Assembly: GCA_034680345.1 (NCBI GenBank)
Contig: JAXISZ010000009.1
Coordinates: forward strand, 1 to 64,000
DNA from: SXZD01 sp034680345
Lineage (GTDB): Bacteria; Pseudomonadota; Gammaproteobacteria; Burkholderiales; Burkholderiaceae_B
Direction of reading: 5' to 3'
DNA: 64,000 bases
Made by a program: the position numbers and the translations under genes. This document shows positions 26,406 to 35,261 of the stretch, piece after piece. The number at the start of each line of letters is the position of its first letter. Position 1 is the first letter of the stretch. The notes under the pieces are model-generated. The model was not told the DNA's origin and ran no database searches. It saw nothing but the letters and a program-made list of their open reading frames with translations.

Positions 26406-28487
26406 TCAAAAAAACTCCGCCCCAGGTATCTGCACCTTGTTAGTTTCTTTATTGTTTTTATTCCATTCATTTAAAACCTGTTCAATTTGTTGGTAAGCCC
26501 AGTTGAGTTGTTCAGTGGTGGTGCAATAGGGTGCAATTAGGTATAAAGTATGGCCCAGTGGACGGGTTAAAATACCTTTTTTGATAAGTGCTTCACGTAA
26601 CCATTGGCTCGTACTTGATCCGTAGTGTTTGTTTTGGGCTTTTAAATCTAGGGCGGCAATGGTGCCACATTGCCTAACTTGTTCAATGGCGGGGTGCAGT
26701 GCTAGCTTTTCAAGTGCTAGGGTATGTAGGCATGCTTGTGCGCGAATTTCGTTCCATACCGTTTCTTTTTCTAATAGCTCAATATTGGCTAAGGCTGCTG
26801 CGCAGCCCAAAGGATTTGCAGTGTAAGAGTGACCGTGTAAAAAAGCCTGCTCTACAGTGTCTGCATAAAAAGCCGAATACATCTTGCTGGTACACAAAGT
26901 GGCTCCCATGGGCAGAAAACCACCGGTTAAGCCTTTAGAAATGCACATTATGTCTGGGCTTAGATATTCAGGGCGGTGACTGATATGTGTATTTTCAAGC
27001 AAATGATGAGATGCAAACCATTTTCCAGTTCTGCCAAATCCGGTCATTACTTCATCAAAAATCACTGGTATACCAGCAGCTTTAACACGTTTCACCAATT
27101 TGGCAACAAATTGACTGCGCATCATGCGCATGCCTGAAGCGCCTTGTACGAGAGGTTCTATAATAAAAGCCACCAATCCATCAGAATGCTTTTCCAAATA
27201 ACGTTCCAAGCAGTGTAGGGTTTGTTCTTCCTCTGCAGTTTGTTCGTTTTCATTGCGGCCTAGCCAGTGGTAAGGGCTGGGTAAGAAGTCAGTTTTGAAT
27301 AGCCATGGTTCAAACGGTGGATAAAATCCGCTGGATCGGCCTGTGGCCATGGCGCCAAAGGTGTCACCATGGTAGGCACCCCGCATGGCTAAAAATCGGC
27401 GTCGTTGGTGTCCTTTTGGGTTTGTATTGTGCCAATATTGACAAGCCATTTTTAGTGCCACTTCAACGGCTGTAGATCCGTTGTCAGAAAAGAAAACATA
27501 TTGCATACTAGGTGGCCCATGCGCAATTAGTCGCTCAGCCAGTTCAATAGCAGGCGGGTGCGTAATGCCAGCAAACATGGTGTGTTCAAGTTTGTGGGCT
27601 TGTTGCGCAATAGCTTGGGCTATAGCAGGGTTGGCATGGCCGTGTAAATTGACCCACCAGCTAGAAACAGCGTCTAGGTACGCTGTGCCTTGCGAATCGT
27701 ATAATAAGGCACCCTCTCCGCGCACAATCGCTAAAGGATTTGCAGCAATTTTAGCTTGAGTAAATGGGTGCCAACAGTGCTTTTGGTCTCGTTCAATTAA
27801 AGATTGTGCCAGTTTGTTTTGGTTATTTTGGTTTATTGACGAGTTGCGCGGGCTTGCATTTTGTAAACTAGGTAGTGTTTTTAAAGCGTATTCCAGCTTT
27901 TTTGGTATTGGTAGGGATTGCAATGCGTGGTGTGAAATGTCATTTAACTGCGGTAATTGTGCTAACACTGGCAGCGAGGTAAATTGTTCAATTGCTTTAA
28001 GATTATCTGGGTTATGCGGTCCAACAACAATTATGCCTAAACAGGGTATATTTCTTTGTCTTAATGCCAAAGCCGACAAAACTGTATGGTTAATAGTGCC
28101 CAAGCCGCTTTTGGAAACCAAAACAACAGGTAGTTTTAAGTGAGCAATTAAGTCAATAATAAGGGTTGTTTCATTTAAAGGCACCATCAGGCCACCGGCC
28201 CCTTCAGCAATCAGCCGTTGCGTGTTTGGAAGGGTAATTTGTTGTAATTCAATGTGTTTGCCATCAAGTTGGGCGGATTGGTGTGGCGATAAAGGTGCTC
28301 TTAATTGATAAGCTTCTGGGTGCGTATTACAAAGGCTTAAACGAGCAACGGTTTGAGAGTCCGTTTCTCCTGCTAAGCCACTTTGTATGGGCTTCCAATA
28401 ATCGGCTTGCCAGTGCAGGGCTAGCCAAGCTGCAACCACCGTTTTGCCAATATCGGTGTCTGTGCCAGATAAAAAAAACGCTTGCAT
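26406..28487 (-). CDS. bioDA: Fused dethiobiotin synthetase / DAPA aminotransferase (BioD-BioA)
   Basis: A single 693-residue frame holds two consecutive biotin enzymes. Residues 1 to about 205 are BioD, with the P-loop Gly-Thr-Asp-Thr-Asp-Ile-Gly-Lys-Thr (8-16) and Glu-Gly-Ala-Gly-Gly-Leu. After a short Ser/Asn/Gln linker, residues from about 228 onwards are BioA, with Trp-His-Pro-Phe-Thr-Gln, Ser-Ser-Trp-Trp-Val-Asn, Asp-Glu-Val-Met-Thr-Gly-Phe-Gly-Arg-Thr and the PLP lysine at 518 (Cys-Ile-Ser-Lys-Gly-Leu). BioA makes 7,8-diaminopelargonate and BioD closes the ureido ring, so the order in the protein is the reverse of the pathway. No frameshift or internal stop separates the halves. A direct fusion is unusual in bacteria; plants carry a similar bifunctional BIO3-BIO1. 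Confidence 0.95.
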   Translation of the reverse strand: MQAFFLSGTDTDIGKTVVAAWLALHWQADYWKPIQSGLAGETDSQTVARLSLCNTHPEAYQLRAPLSPHQSAQLDGKHIELQQITLPNTQRLIAEGAGGLMVPLNETTLIIDLIAHLKLPVVLVSKSGLGTINHTVLSALALRQRNIPCLGIIVVGPHNPDNLKAIEQFTSLPVLAQLPQLNDISHHALQSLPIPKKLEYALKTLPSLQNASPRNSSINQNNQNKLAQSLIERDQKHCWHPFTQAKIAANPLAIVRGEGALLYDSQGTAYLDAVSSWWVNLHGHANPAIAQAIAQQAHKLEHTMFAGITHPPAIELAERLIAHGPPSMQYVFFSDNGSTAVEVALKMACQYWHNTNPKGHQRRRFLAMRGAYHGDTFGAMATGRSSGFYPPFEPWLFKTDFLPSPYHWLGRNENEQTAEEEQTLHCLERYLEKHSDGLVAFIIEPLVQGASGMRMMRSQFVAKLVKRVKAAGIPVIFDEVMTGFGRTGKWFASHHLLENTHISHRPEYLSPDIMCISKGLTGGFLPMGATLCTSKMYSAFYADTVEQAFLHGHSYTANPLGCAAALANIELLEKETVWNEIRAQACLHTLALEKLALHPAIEQVRQCGTIAALDLKAQNKHYGSSTSQWLREALIKKGILTRPLGHTLYLIAPYCTTTEQLNWAYQQIEQVLNEWNKNNKETNKVQIPGAEFF

Positions 28488-28549
28488 ACCAATGTCCCAT
28501 GTCTCATTAGCTTATTGAGTTGATTCAATAGCGCACATACAGAGTATGT

Positions 28550-29668
28550 TTAGGTTGGCCTTACAATAACCCCGCCGCCCAAGCATACTTCGCCATCGTA
28601 CAGTACAACCGATTGTCCGGGGGTTATGGCAAATTGAGGGTGTTCAAAATGTAGTTTGAAGTGTTCTTTGTCTAGCGATGTAAAACGGCAACGGGCATCT
28701 TGTTGGCGATAGCGTGTTTTTGCAGTAATTACGAGTTGCTCTTGATGGATTTGTTGGTATTCAGTGGGTAAGGCTCCAGCAACAAAATGAACTTGTTCGG
28801 CTTGCAAACTGGGGTGATGCAGCCACGGGTGGTCGTGTCCTTGAACAATGTATAACGCGTTGTTTTGCAAGTCTTTACGAGCCACATACCACGCTTGCCC
28901 GTCACCTGTTTTTTGGCCACCCACACCAATACCTTTGCGTTGCCCTAAAGTATAAAAGCTTAAGCCGATGTGTTGGCCAATCTCTTGGGTTTGGTCGTTA
29001 TAAATGGGCCCAGGTTTTGTGGGTAAATAGCGATTCAAAAAATCACGGAATGGCCGTTCGCCAATAAAGCAGATGCCAGTGGAATCTTTTTTATTAGCAT
29101 TGCTTAACCCCAGTTTTGCCGCAATTTGGCGCACTTCGGTTTTATTGGTTTCGTTCAGGGGAAACAGTGTTTTTGAGAGTTGATGTTGGTTGAGTCTGTG
29201 CAAAAAATACGATTGATCTTTGCTTTTATCTTGTGCTTTGAGGAGTTCAAATTTACCGTTGCGTTCGTTCACACCAGCGTAGTGGCCTGTGGCAATGTGG
29301 TCTGCACCCAGCGCGAGTGCGTAGTCTAAAAATGCTTTAAATTTAATTTCGCTATTACATAAGATGTCAGGGTTGGGAGTGCGCCCGGCTTGGTATTCAG
29401 AGAGAAAAATAGAAAAAACGCGCGTCTTGTATTCAGCAGAAAAATTCACCGCTTCAATATCTATACCCAGCTTGTCGGCTACACTGACAGCATCTAACCA
29501 GTCTTGGCGGCTTGAGCAGTATTGCGCGTTGTCGTCATCTTCCCAGTTTTTCATGAATAGGCCAATCACTTCATAGCCTTGTTCTTTCAGTAGCCAGGCT
29601 GCAACTGACGAGTCAACCCCGCCAGATAAACCAACAATCACTTTTTTTCTGTTAAAAACCATATTCAC
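28550..29668 (-). CDS. mnmA: tRNA-specific 2-thiouridylase
   Basis: Thiolates U34 of tRNA-Lys, -Glu and -Gln. It has 372 residues. The PP-loop motif Ser-Gly-Gly-Val-Asp-Ser-Ser-Val lies at residues 14-21. The two catalytic cysteines are in Asp-Ile-Leu-Cys-Asn and Thr-Gly-Ile-Cys-Phe-Ile-Gly-Glu, and Gly-His-Tyr-Ala is present. The C-terminal beta-barrel ends Gly-Gly-Gly-Val-Ile-Val. Translation may start at the first Met or at Met3. It lies three bases after the nudJ-like gene, the same pairing as nudJ-mnmA in E. coli. Confidence 0.97.
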   Translation of the reverse strand: MNMVFNRKKVIVGLSGGVDSSVAAWLLKEQGYEVIGLFMKNWEDDDNAQYCSSRQDWLDAVSVADKLGIDIEAVNFSAEYKTRVFSIFLSEYQAGRTPNPDILCNSEIKFKAFLDYALALGADHIATGHYAGVNERNGKFELLKAQDKSKDQSYFLHRLNQHQLSKTLFPLNETNKTEVRQIAAKLGLSNANKKDSTGICFIGERPFRDFLNRYLPTKPGPIYNDQTQEIGQHIGLSFYTLGQRKGIGVGGQKTGDGQAWYVARKDLQNNALYIVQGHDHPWLHHPSLQAEQVHFVAGALPTEYQQIHQEQLVITAKTRYRQQDARCRFTSLDKEHFKLHFEHPQFAITPGQSVVLYDGEVCLGGGVIVRPT

Positions 29669-29671
29669 GTT

Positions 29672-30193
29672 TCATTTTAAAATTGTCTGGCTGCCAGTGG
29701 GGCCTACAATGACGCTGTCATGCGTGAAGATGTGATCCAATGGCATGAGTGGGCGTTCACGGCGTTGCCAAGCCAAGTAGTCTTGCACGCAATGTAAAAC
29801 CAGGGGGCTGCGATGTTGTGCTTCGGTGGCTTTAATTTCTTCGGGTGTTAGCCACAAAGTGCGAATAATGCCTTCATCCAGTTGTGCATTTTCAACCTGA
29901 TTTAATATGCGGCAAGCAAAGGCAAATCGCAAATAAGTTACATCTTCGTGGGTGCGAGAGGAGATATAACGGTTTAAATATATGCCCAGTAAACCAACGG
30001 TTTCTAACGCCCATCCAGACTCTTCTAGTGCTTCACGTAAGGCACCTGAGGCAGGTGTTTCCCCAGGGTCTAGGTGACCAGCGGGTTGGTTTAATTTGAT
30101 GCCGTCGGTGGTGGTTTCTTCAACTAGAAGAAACCGCCCTTCGTTTTGTACAACAGCAGCCACTGTGACACTTGGTTTCCATTGATCAGGCAT
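29672..30193 (-). CDS. nudJ: Nudix hydrolase (NudJ-type phosphatase)
   Basis: A 173-residue Nudix protein. The full Nudix box G-x5-E-x7-RE-x2-EE-x-G runs from Gly39 to Gly60. Linkage to mnmA and size match NudJ (YmfB), which dephosphorylates thiamine pyrophosphate precursors and nucleoside di- and triphosphates in E. coli. It is followed immediately by mnmA (3-base gap), so they form one transcript. About 290 bases of AT-rich DNA lie upstream before pntAA, which runs the other way. Confidence 0.88.
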   Translation of the reverse strand: MPDQWKPSVTVAAVVQNEGRFLLVEETTTDGIKLNQPAGHLDPGETPASGALREALEESGWALETVGLLGIYLNRYISSRTHEDVTYLRFAFACRILNQVENAQLDEGIIRTLWLTPEEIKATEAQHRSPLVLHCVQDYLAWQRRERPLMPLDHIFTHDSVIVGPTGSQTILK

Positions 30194-30483
30194 GAATGTC
30201 CTTTAAGCAGACTTTTATAAAATATACCTTTTATTTTAATCGAGTTGCTTGATTGTTGCTGATTGTAGTGATATTGTGCAATGCAGCAGCATCCCACATT
30301 TGGGTTAGATAAGTTAACTTGTAATGGGGGTGACGTGTTATAGTCCAAATCTAATTGGATCAACTTAAATGAAATCAGGTTAAGTGGTGTTAAGTGCGAG
30401 CAATTATTTATGTGCGGTTTATGTGTGCATTACGCTGATCAGGTTGCAATTGTTGTTGAGGTAAGTTCCTGGAGGAATGTTTC

Positions 30484-31611
30484 ATGAAAATAGGATTACC
30501 GGCTGAAACCAGAGCCGGAGAAACGCGGGTGGCGGCCACCCCAGAAACTGTAAAAAAATTAATTGCGCAAAAGCATGAAGTTTTTGTGCAAACGGGAGCT
30601 GGGTTATCTAGTTCAATTCCAGACATCGCTTACGAGGGTGTGGGGGCTAAGGTTGTTGCAAATGCGCAACAAGTGCTTGCTGATGCCGACTTGATTCTTA
30701 AGGTCAGAGCACCTCAGGCTGAAGAGTTGCCCATGTATCGATTTGGGCAAGTGGTGGTGGGTATGCTTAATCCCTTTGATACCGAGGCATTGGTTGCCTT
30801 GAATCAGGCGGGTTTAACAGCTTTTGCTTTGGAAGCTGCACCACGCACTACGCGGGCGCAGAGTATGGACGTGCTTTCCTCTCAGGCTAATATTGCTGGA
30901 TACAAAGCGGTGATGATTGCGGCTAACCAATATCAGCGCTTTATGCCAATGTTGATGACAGCTGCGGGTACAGTGAAGGCGGCTCGTGTGTTAATTTTAG
31001 GCGTTGGCGTGGCTGGTTTGCAGGCCATTGCTACGGCTAAGCGTTTGGGCTCTGTTATTGAAGCCTCTGACGTTCGTCCGGCAACTAAAGAACAAGTAGA
31101 ATCTTTAGGCGCAAAATTTGTAGATGTGCCTTTTGAAACTGACGAAGAGCGTGAAATTGCTCAGGGTGTTGGCGGGTATGCTCGGCCAATGCCAGCAGCG
31201 TGGATGCTTAGACAATCTGCAGCGGTGCATGAACGCGCCAAGCAAGCTGATATAGTGATCACTACGGCTTTAATTCCTGGACGCAAGGCGCCCACTTTGT
31301 TGCATGAAAATACGGTGGCTGAAATGAAGCCTGGTGCAGTGATTGTTGACTTGGCTGTAGAACAGGGGGGTAATTGCCCGTTGTCGCGTTTAAATGAAGT
31401 GGTGATAACGCCCAATGGCGTTAAAATTGTAGGTTACCCGAACTTGGCCACACACTTGGCGGCTGATGCTTCTAGTTTATATGCACGCAATGTGCTTGAT
31501 TTCCTGAAGCTAGTTATCAATTCTGAGGGTCAGTTTGTGCTTAATTTAGAGGATGATATTGTGGCTGCAACTTTAATGTGCAGCGGTGGCGAATTAAAAC
31601 GCAAAAATTAA
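30484..31611 (+). CDS. pntAA: NAD(P) transhydrogenase alpha subunit, part 1 (domain I)
   Basis: NAD(H)-binding soluble domain of the proton-translocating transhydrogenase. It has 375 residues in two alanine-dehydrogenase-like lobes. The N-terminus Gly-Leu-Pro-Ala-Glu-Thr-Arg-Ala-Gly-Glu-Thr-Arg-Val is diagnostic, and the Rossmann motif is Leu-Gly-Val-Gly-Val-Ala-Gly-Leu-Gln-Ala, followed by Glu-Ala-Ser-Asp-Val-Arg. A TGGAGG ribosome-binding site precedes the ATG. It is the first gene of pntAA-pntAB-pntB; the split of the alpha subunit into two genes is usual in alpha- and betaproteobacteria. Confidence 0.96.
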   Translation: MKIGLPAETRAGETRVAATPETVKKLIAQKHEVFVQTGAGLSSSIPDIAYEGVGAKVVANAQQVLADADLILKVRAPQAEELPMYRFGQVVVGMLNPFDTEALVALNQAGLTAFALEAAPRTTRAQSMDVLSSQANIAGYKAVMIAANQYQRFMPMLMTAAGTVKAARVLILGVGVAGLQAIATAKRLGSVIEASDVRPATKEQVESLGAKFVDVPFETDEEREIAQGVGGYARPMPAAWMLRQSAAVHERAKQADIVITTALIPGRKAPTLLHENTVAEMKPGAVIVDLAVEQGGNCPLSRLNEVVITPNGVKIVGYPNLATHLAADASSLYARNVLDFLKLVINSEGQFVLNLEDDIVAATLMCSGGELKRKN

Positions 31612-31624
31612 GAGGTTTGTCATT

Positions 31625-31921
31625 ATGGAACTAGAAATGATCAGTTCAACGGTTAGCAATTTAATTATTTTTGTGTTGGCTATTTATGTGGGTTACCACG
31701 TGGTGTGGAATGTAACACCTGCTTTGCACACCCCTTTAATGGCGGTCACCAACGCGATATCGGCAATCATTATTGTGGGTGCTATGCTGGCTGCTGGATT
31801 AACCGTAACGCCTTTGGGTAAAGCCATGGGTGTTTTAGCTGTGGCTTTGGCTGCTGTAAATGTGTTTGGTGGTTTTTTAGTCACTCGACGTATGTTGGAC
31901 ATGTTTAAAAAGAAAAAATAA
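31625..31921 (+). CDS. pntAB: NAD(P) transhydrogenase alpha subunit, part 2 (membrane domain)
   Basis: A 98-residue protein with about three membrane helices. It carries the conserved Tyr-Val-Gly-Tyr-His-Val-Val-Trp and Thr-Pro-Ala-Leu-His-Thr-Pro-Leu-Met-Ala-Val-Thr-Asn-Ala segments. It contributes the first half of membrane domain II to the proton channel of transhydrogenase. It lies 13 bases after pntAA and 37 before pntB, all in one operon. The C-terminus is strongly basic (Lys run), consistent with a cytoplasmic end. Confidence 0.95.
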   Translation: MELEMISSTVSNLIIFVLAIYVGYHVVWNVTPALHTPLMAVTNAISAIIIVGAMLAAGLTVTPLGKAMGVLAVALAAVNVFGGFLVTRRMLDMFKKKK

Positions 31922-31958
31922 GCTGCGCACGCACTAGAAAAAAATTGGAGAGTTTGCA

Positions 31959-33392
31959 ATGAACTTGAGTTTGAATACAGTGACGCTGCTTTACTTGGTG
32001 GCTTCTGTTTGTTTTATCCAAGCCTTAAAAGGTTTGTCGCACCCAACCACTTCGCGCACCGGAAATTTATTTGGTATGGTGGGTATGGCGATTGCTGTTG
32101 TAACCACGGTGGGTTTGATTTTTAAACTCAGCGAAAATGCTGCCGACGGCATGGTTTATGTTTTAGCTGGTTTGGTTTTTGGCGGTGGGGCTGGTGCTAT
32201 TATGGCTAAGCGGGTAGAAATGACTAAAATGCCTGAACTGGTTGCCTTTATGCACAGCATGATTGGCTTGGCTGCAGTGGCCATTGCAGTAGCCGCGGTT
32301 GCTGAACCAGCAGCGTTTGGCATTACGCCCTTGGGCGGTATCGAAATTCCGATGGGTAACCGTTTAGAATTGTTTATTGGAACTTTTGTGGGTGCTATTA
32401 CCTTTTCGGGTTCGGTCATTGCGTTTGGTAAATTATCAGGTAAATACAAATTCCGTTTGTTTCAAGGCGCGCCAGTGCGTTTTAAAGGGCAGCATGTTTT
32501 AAATGCTGTGCTGGGTGTGGCAATGGTTGCGTGTGGAATTGCATTTTTCCTAACGCAAGATTGGACCCCGTTTATCATTATGGCGGTATTGGCTTTTATA
32601 CTTGGTGTTACCTTGATTATCCCGATTGGCGGGGCGGATATGCCGGTTGTGGTTTCAATGTTGAATTCTTATTCAGGTTGGGCGGCTGCGGGTATTGGTT
32701 TTTCTTTGAACAACAGTATGTTGATTATTGCGGGTTCATTGGTGGGTTCGTCAGGGGCTATTTTGTCTTACATTATGTGTAAGGCTATGAACCGTTCATT
32801 TTTTAATGTGATTTTGGGTGGTTTTGGTGGCGATGATGCTGCTGTTGTTGGAGGTGCTCAGCAGCAGCGAACAGTGCGTTCTGGGTCAGCAGATGACGTG
32901 GCTTTTTTGTTAACCAATGCAGAAACAGTCACTATTGTTCCGGGTTATGGGTTGGCGGTGGCTCGTGCGCAGCATGCGCTTAAAGAGTTGTCAGAAAAAT
33001 TAACGCATATGGGGGTTACGGTAAAATATGCCATACACCCTGTGGCAGGACGTATGCCCGGACACATGAATGTGTTGTTGGCAGAAGCTGAAGTGCCCTA
33101 CGACCAAGTGTTTGAAATGGAAGACATCAACAGTGAGTTTTCACAAACCGATGTGGTTTTGGTATTGGGTGCTAACGACGTGGTTAACCCGGCGGCTAAA
33201 GACCCTAAATCTCCAATTGCTGGTATGCCAATTTTAGAGGCTTACAAAGCCAAAACCATTATTGTGAATAAGCGTTCTATGAGCGCTGGTTACGCCGGGC
33301 TAGACAATGAATTATTTTACATGGAAAAAACCATGATGGTGTTTGGTGATGCTAAAAAAGTGATTGAAGACCTGGTGAAAGCGGTAGAATAA
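31959..33392 (+). CDS. pntB: NAD(P) transhydrogenase beta subunit
   Basis: 477 residues: an N-terminal membrane domain of eight or nine helices (to about residue 285) and the C-terminal NADP(H)-binding domain III. Domain III shows Ile-Val-Pro-Gly-Tyr-Gly-Leu-Ala-Val-Ala, His-Pro-Val-Ala-Gly-Arg-Met-Pro-Gly-His-Met-Asn-Val and Gly-Ala-Asn-Asp-Val-Val-Asn-Pro. The complex uses the proton gradient to reduce NADP+ with NADH, supplying NADPH for biosynthesis, for example to GltBD. A GGAGAG ribosome-binding site precedes the ATG. Confidence 0.97.
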   Translation: MNLSLNTVTLLYLVASVCFIQALKGLSHPTTSRTGNLFGMVGMAIAVVTTVGLIFKLSENAADGMVYVLAGLVFGGGAGAIMAKRVEMTKMPELVAFMHSMIGLAAVAIAVAAVAEPAAFGITPLGGIEIPMGNRLELFIGTFVGAITFSGSVIAFGKLSGKYKFRLFQGAPVRFKGQHVLNAVLGVAMVACGIAFFLTQDWTPFIIMAVLAFILGVTLIIPIGGADMPVVVSMLNSYSGWAAAGIGFSLNNSMLIIAGSLVGSSGAILSYIMCKAMNRSFFNVILGGFGGDDAAVVGGAQQQRTVRSGSADDVAFLLTNAETVTIVPGYGLAVARAQHALKELSEKLTHMGVTVKYAIHPVAGRMPGHMNVLLAEAEVPYDQVFEMEDINSEFSQTDVVLVLGANDVVNPAAKDPKSPIAGMPILEAYKAKTIIVNKRSMSAGYAGLDNELFYMEKTMMVFGDAKKVIEDLVKAVE

Positions 33393-33589
33393 TCAATTTC
33401 AGCTAACCAACCACATTTTATAATCTTACTTAAATAATATGTTTTTTTAATACGTTTTTTTGCAAATCAAATTAAATTTTATTTTTAAACTGGGCTAGCG
33501 ATTATGCTTATTGTTAGCCTATTTTTATTTTCGTGGCTAATTTACCAAGTTTAATTTTTATTTAATTTTAATTATGTGCCTTAATCTCT

Positions 33590-35261
33590 TTATGGCTGTT
33601 GTGCGTTTGCGTGTTCATGTTCACAGTTGTGGTTGTATTGCCAATCTTTATGAGTTGTATCTATAAGCGTTAGGTGGTTAACGGGTGAATCTGGGTCTAG
33701 AATTATACTTAGCATTCCAAGGCTACAAGATTCACACATTTTAAATGATGAAAAAGCGTAACACTTCATGTCAATATTTTCCATGCCTTTGGTTTTTAAT
33801 TTTTCTTTTAATTTATAAAGGACAGTAAAAAGCATATATTCAGTATCGTTTGTTCTGTGTTGTTGCTTTCCATTTCTCGTTATGGTAAAACGTCTTGCTA
33901 CCGCTCTTTCTTGCCCCTCTGGTGGAGTTCTTATAGTTGAAAAGTTGTTAGGATAATGTTCTCGGAATGTTCCGCTATTTAAAAAAAATAGTGGTATTTC
34001 ATCACCATTTGATGGCTCAAGTAATTCACGTATTTTTTCAAAAACAAAATCTTCATTTTGACAATTTGAATCAGAAGGAGGTTTTTGAGGCCGATTTGAT
34101 TCGTCAAATAAACAAAATAAGCGTTTTCCATCTTTAAGAATATCTATGGGAAATGATTTTTTATTATCCCCAATTGTTTCTTTTAATTTATTATTTAAAA
34201 AAATTTGTTTTAGTTGTTCAAGAGAATTTTTTTTTTTCGATAATCTCTTTATTTAGTGCTTTATTTTCTTCTTTTATTTTTTTAATATTTTCTTTATTTT
34301 CTTTATATAATGCTTTAATTAGTTCTTTATTTTCTTTATTTTCTTCAATTTTTTTATTTAATTCTTTAGTTTTTTTATTTAATTCTTCAATTTTTTTATT
34401 TAATCCTTCAATTTTTTTATTTAGTTCTTTATTTTCGGTTTTGAATTCGTTTTCTATTTTTTTCCATAAATCATCTTTAAATATTTTGTTATTTATTTCT
34501 TCGTTTGGGGAGTGGGCTAAAATATTTAATTTTTTTTGAAATTGATTTCCATTTTTATCTTTATAATTAAGTTCGAGATGACATAACAAAGAATTACTAC
34601 CCAAAGTATCTTCTTCTGTTATTGAAAAATTTAAACTTCTTGAGTCTTTAGCGGTGGTTGATAGAGTAGCATCTTCATTTAAATAGTAAGTGTCAAATTT
34701 ACTAATTAGGTTGCTTATTGTTTTGAGGTTTTCCCCTGTAATTTCTTCGCTAGCTGTTAAAGTGTAGTATTCAAGTTTTTGATCTATACCAAGAATTTTT
34801 TTCATGGTTGGATTTTTTTTAATTGCTTCTTCTAATTTTGCAAGGGCTACATCATTAGACACAATTTGTTTTGCTTTTTCACTAAACGCCTGTTGTAAGT
34901 TTATATTTAATTGTATGCCTATATCTTCGAGAAATTTATTAGCATATTTTTCTATACCAGTATCTGTAGATGTAGAGGAAGTTGCTTGGTAAATTTTAGC
35001 AACGGCTGTTGTAATTCTATCAATTAAAACGTTTTTGCTTCTTGGGGTAAGTGACTTGGATCGGTTTCCAGTAATGTTAGTGTTTTTGTTAAGATTTAAA
35101 TCAGGGACAATATTTTTTTGTATGCCTTGTTCATTTATAACATTTTCTTTATTTGCACTTTCTACGCCTTTTCTTTTTTGATTTTGATGGGCTTTTTTTA
35201 GTGTTTTGTCTGCAACAGATGCAGTAGACGTTAATGCTTCGCTTATTGAATTAATAGTCAT
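33590..35261 (-). pseudogene. Coiled-coil protein with C-terminal toxin-type deaminase domain, split at an A11 tract
   Basis: The first frame (35261-34218, 347 residues) starts with Ser/Thr/Ala-rich sequence and ends in a Lys/Glu/Asn coiled coil (about 270-345). It stops just after an A11 run (T11 at 34227-34237 on the + strand). The frame that continues after the tract is open without a stop from 34252 to 33590 but has no start codon of its own. With 10 instead of 11 A (or 13) the two join into about 556 residues. The extension ends in a deaminase-like domain: Asn-Asp-Thr-Glu-Tyr with Glu474 as the putative proton shuttle, then Met-Cys-Glu-Ser-Cys with Cys509/Cys512 as zinc ligands, 35 residues apart, like polymorphic-toxin deaminases (BURPS668_1122-like; name from memory). 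Product: probable nucleic-acid or nucleotide deaminase effector. The locus could be phase-variable, slippage-expressed or decayed. AT-rich, unlike its flanks. Confidence 0.6.

Noticed and set aside
34153..34539. Phe/Ser/Leu-rich open frame of 128 codons on the + strand
   Set aside because: It is the antisense shadow of the Lys/Glu/Asn coiled coil; the poly-T codons give a false hydrophobic protein.
34218..35261. KEN-box degrons in the coiled-coil protein
   Set aside because: Lys, Glu and Asn dominate the sequence, so Lys-Glu-Asn triplets occur many times by composition alone.
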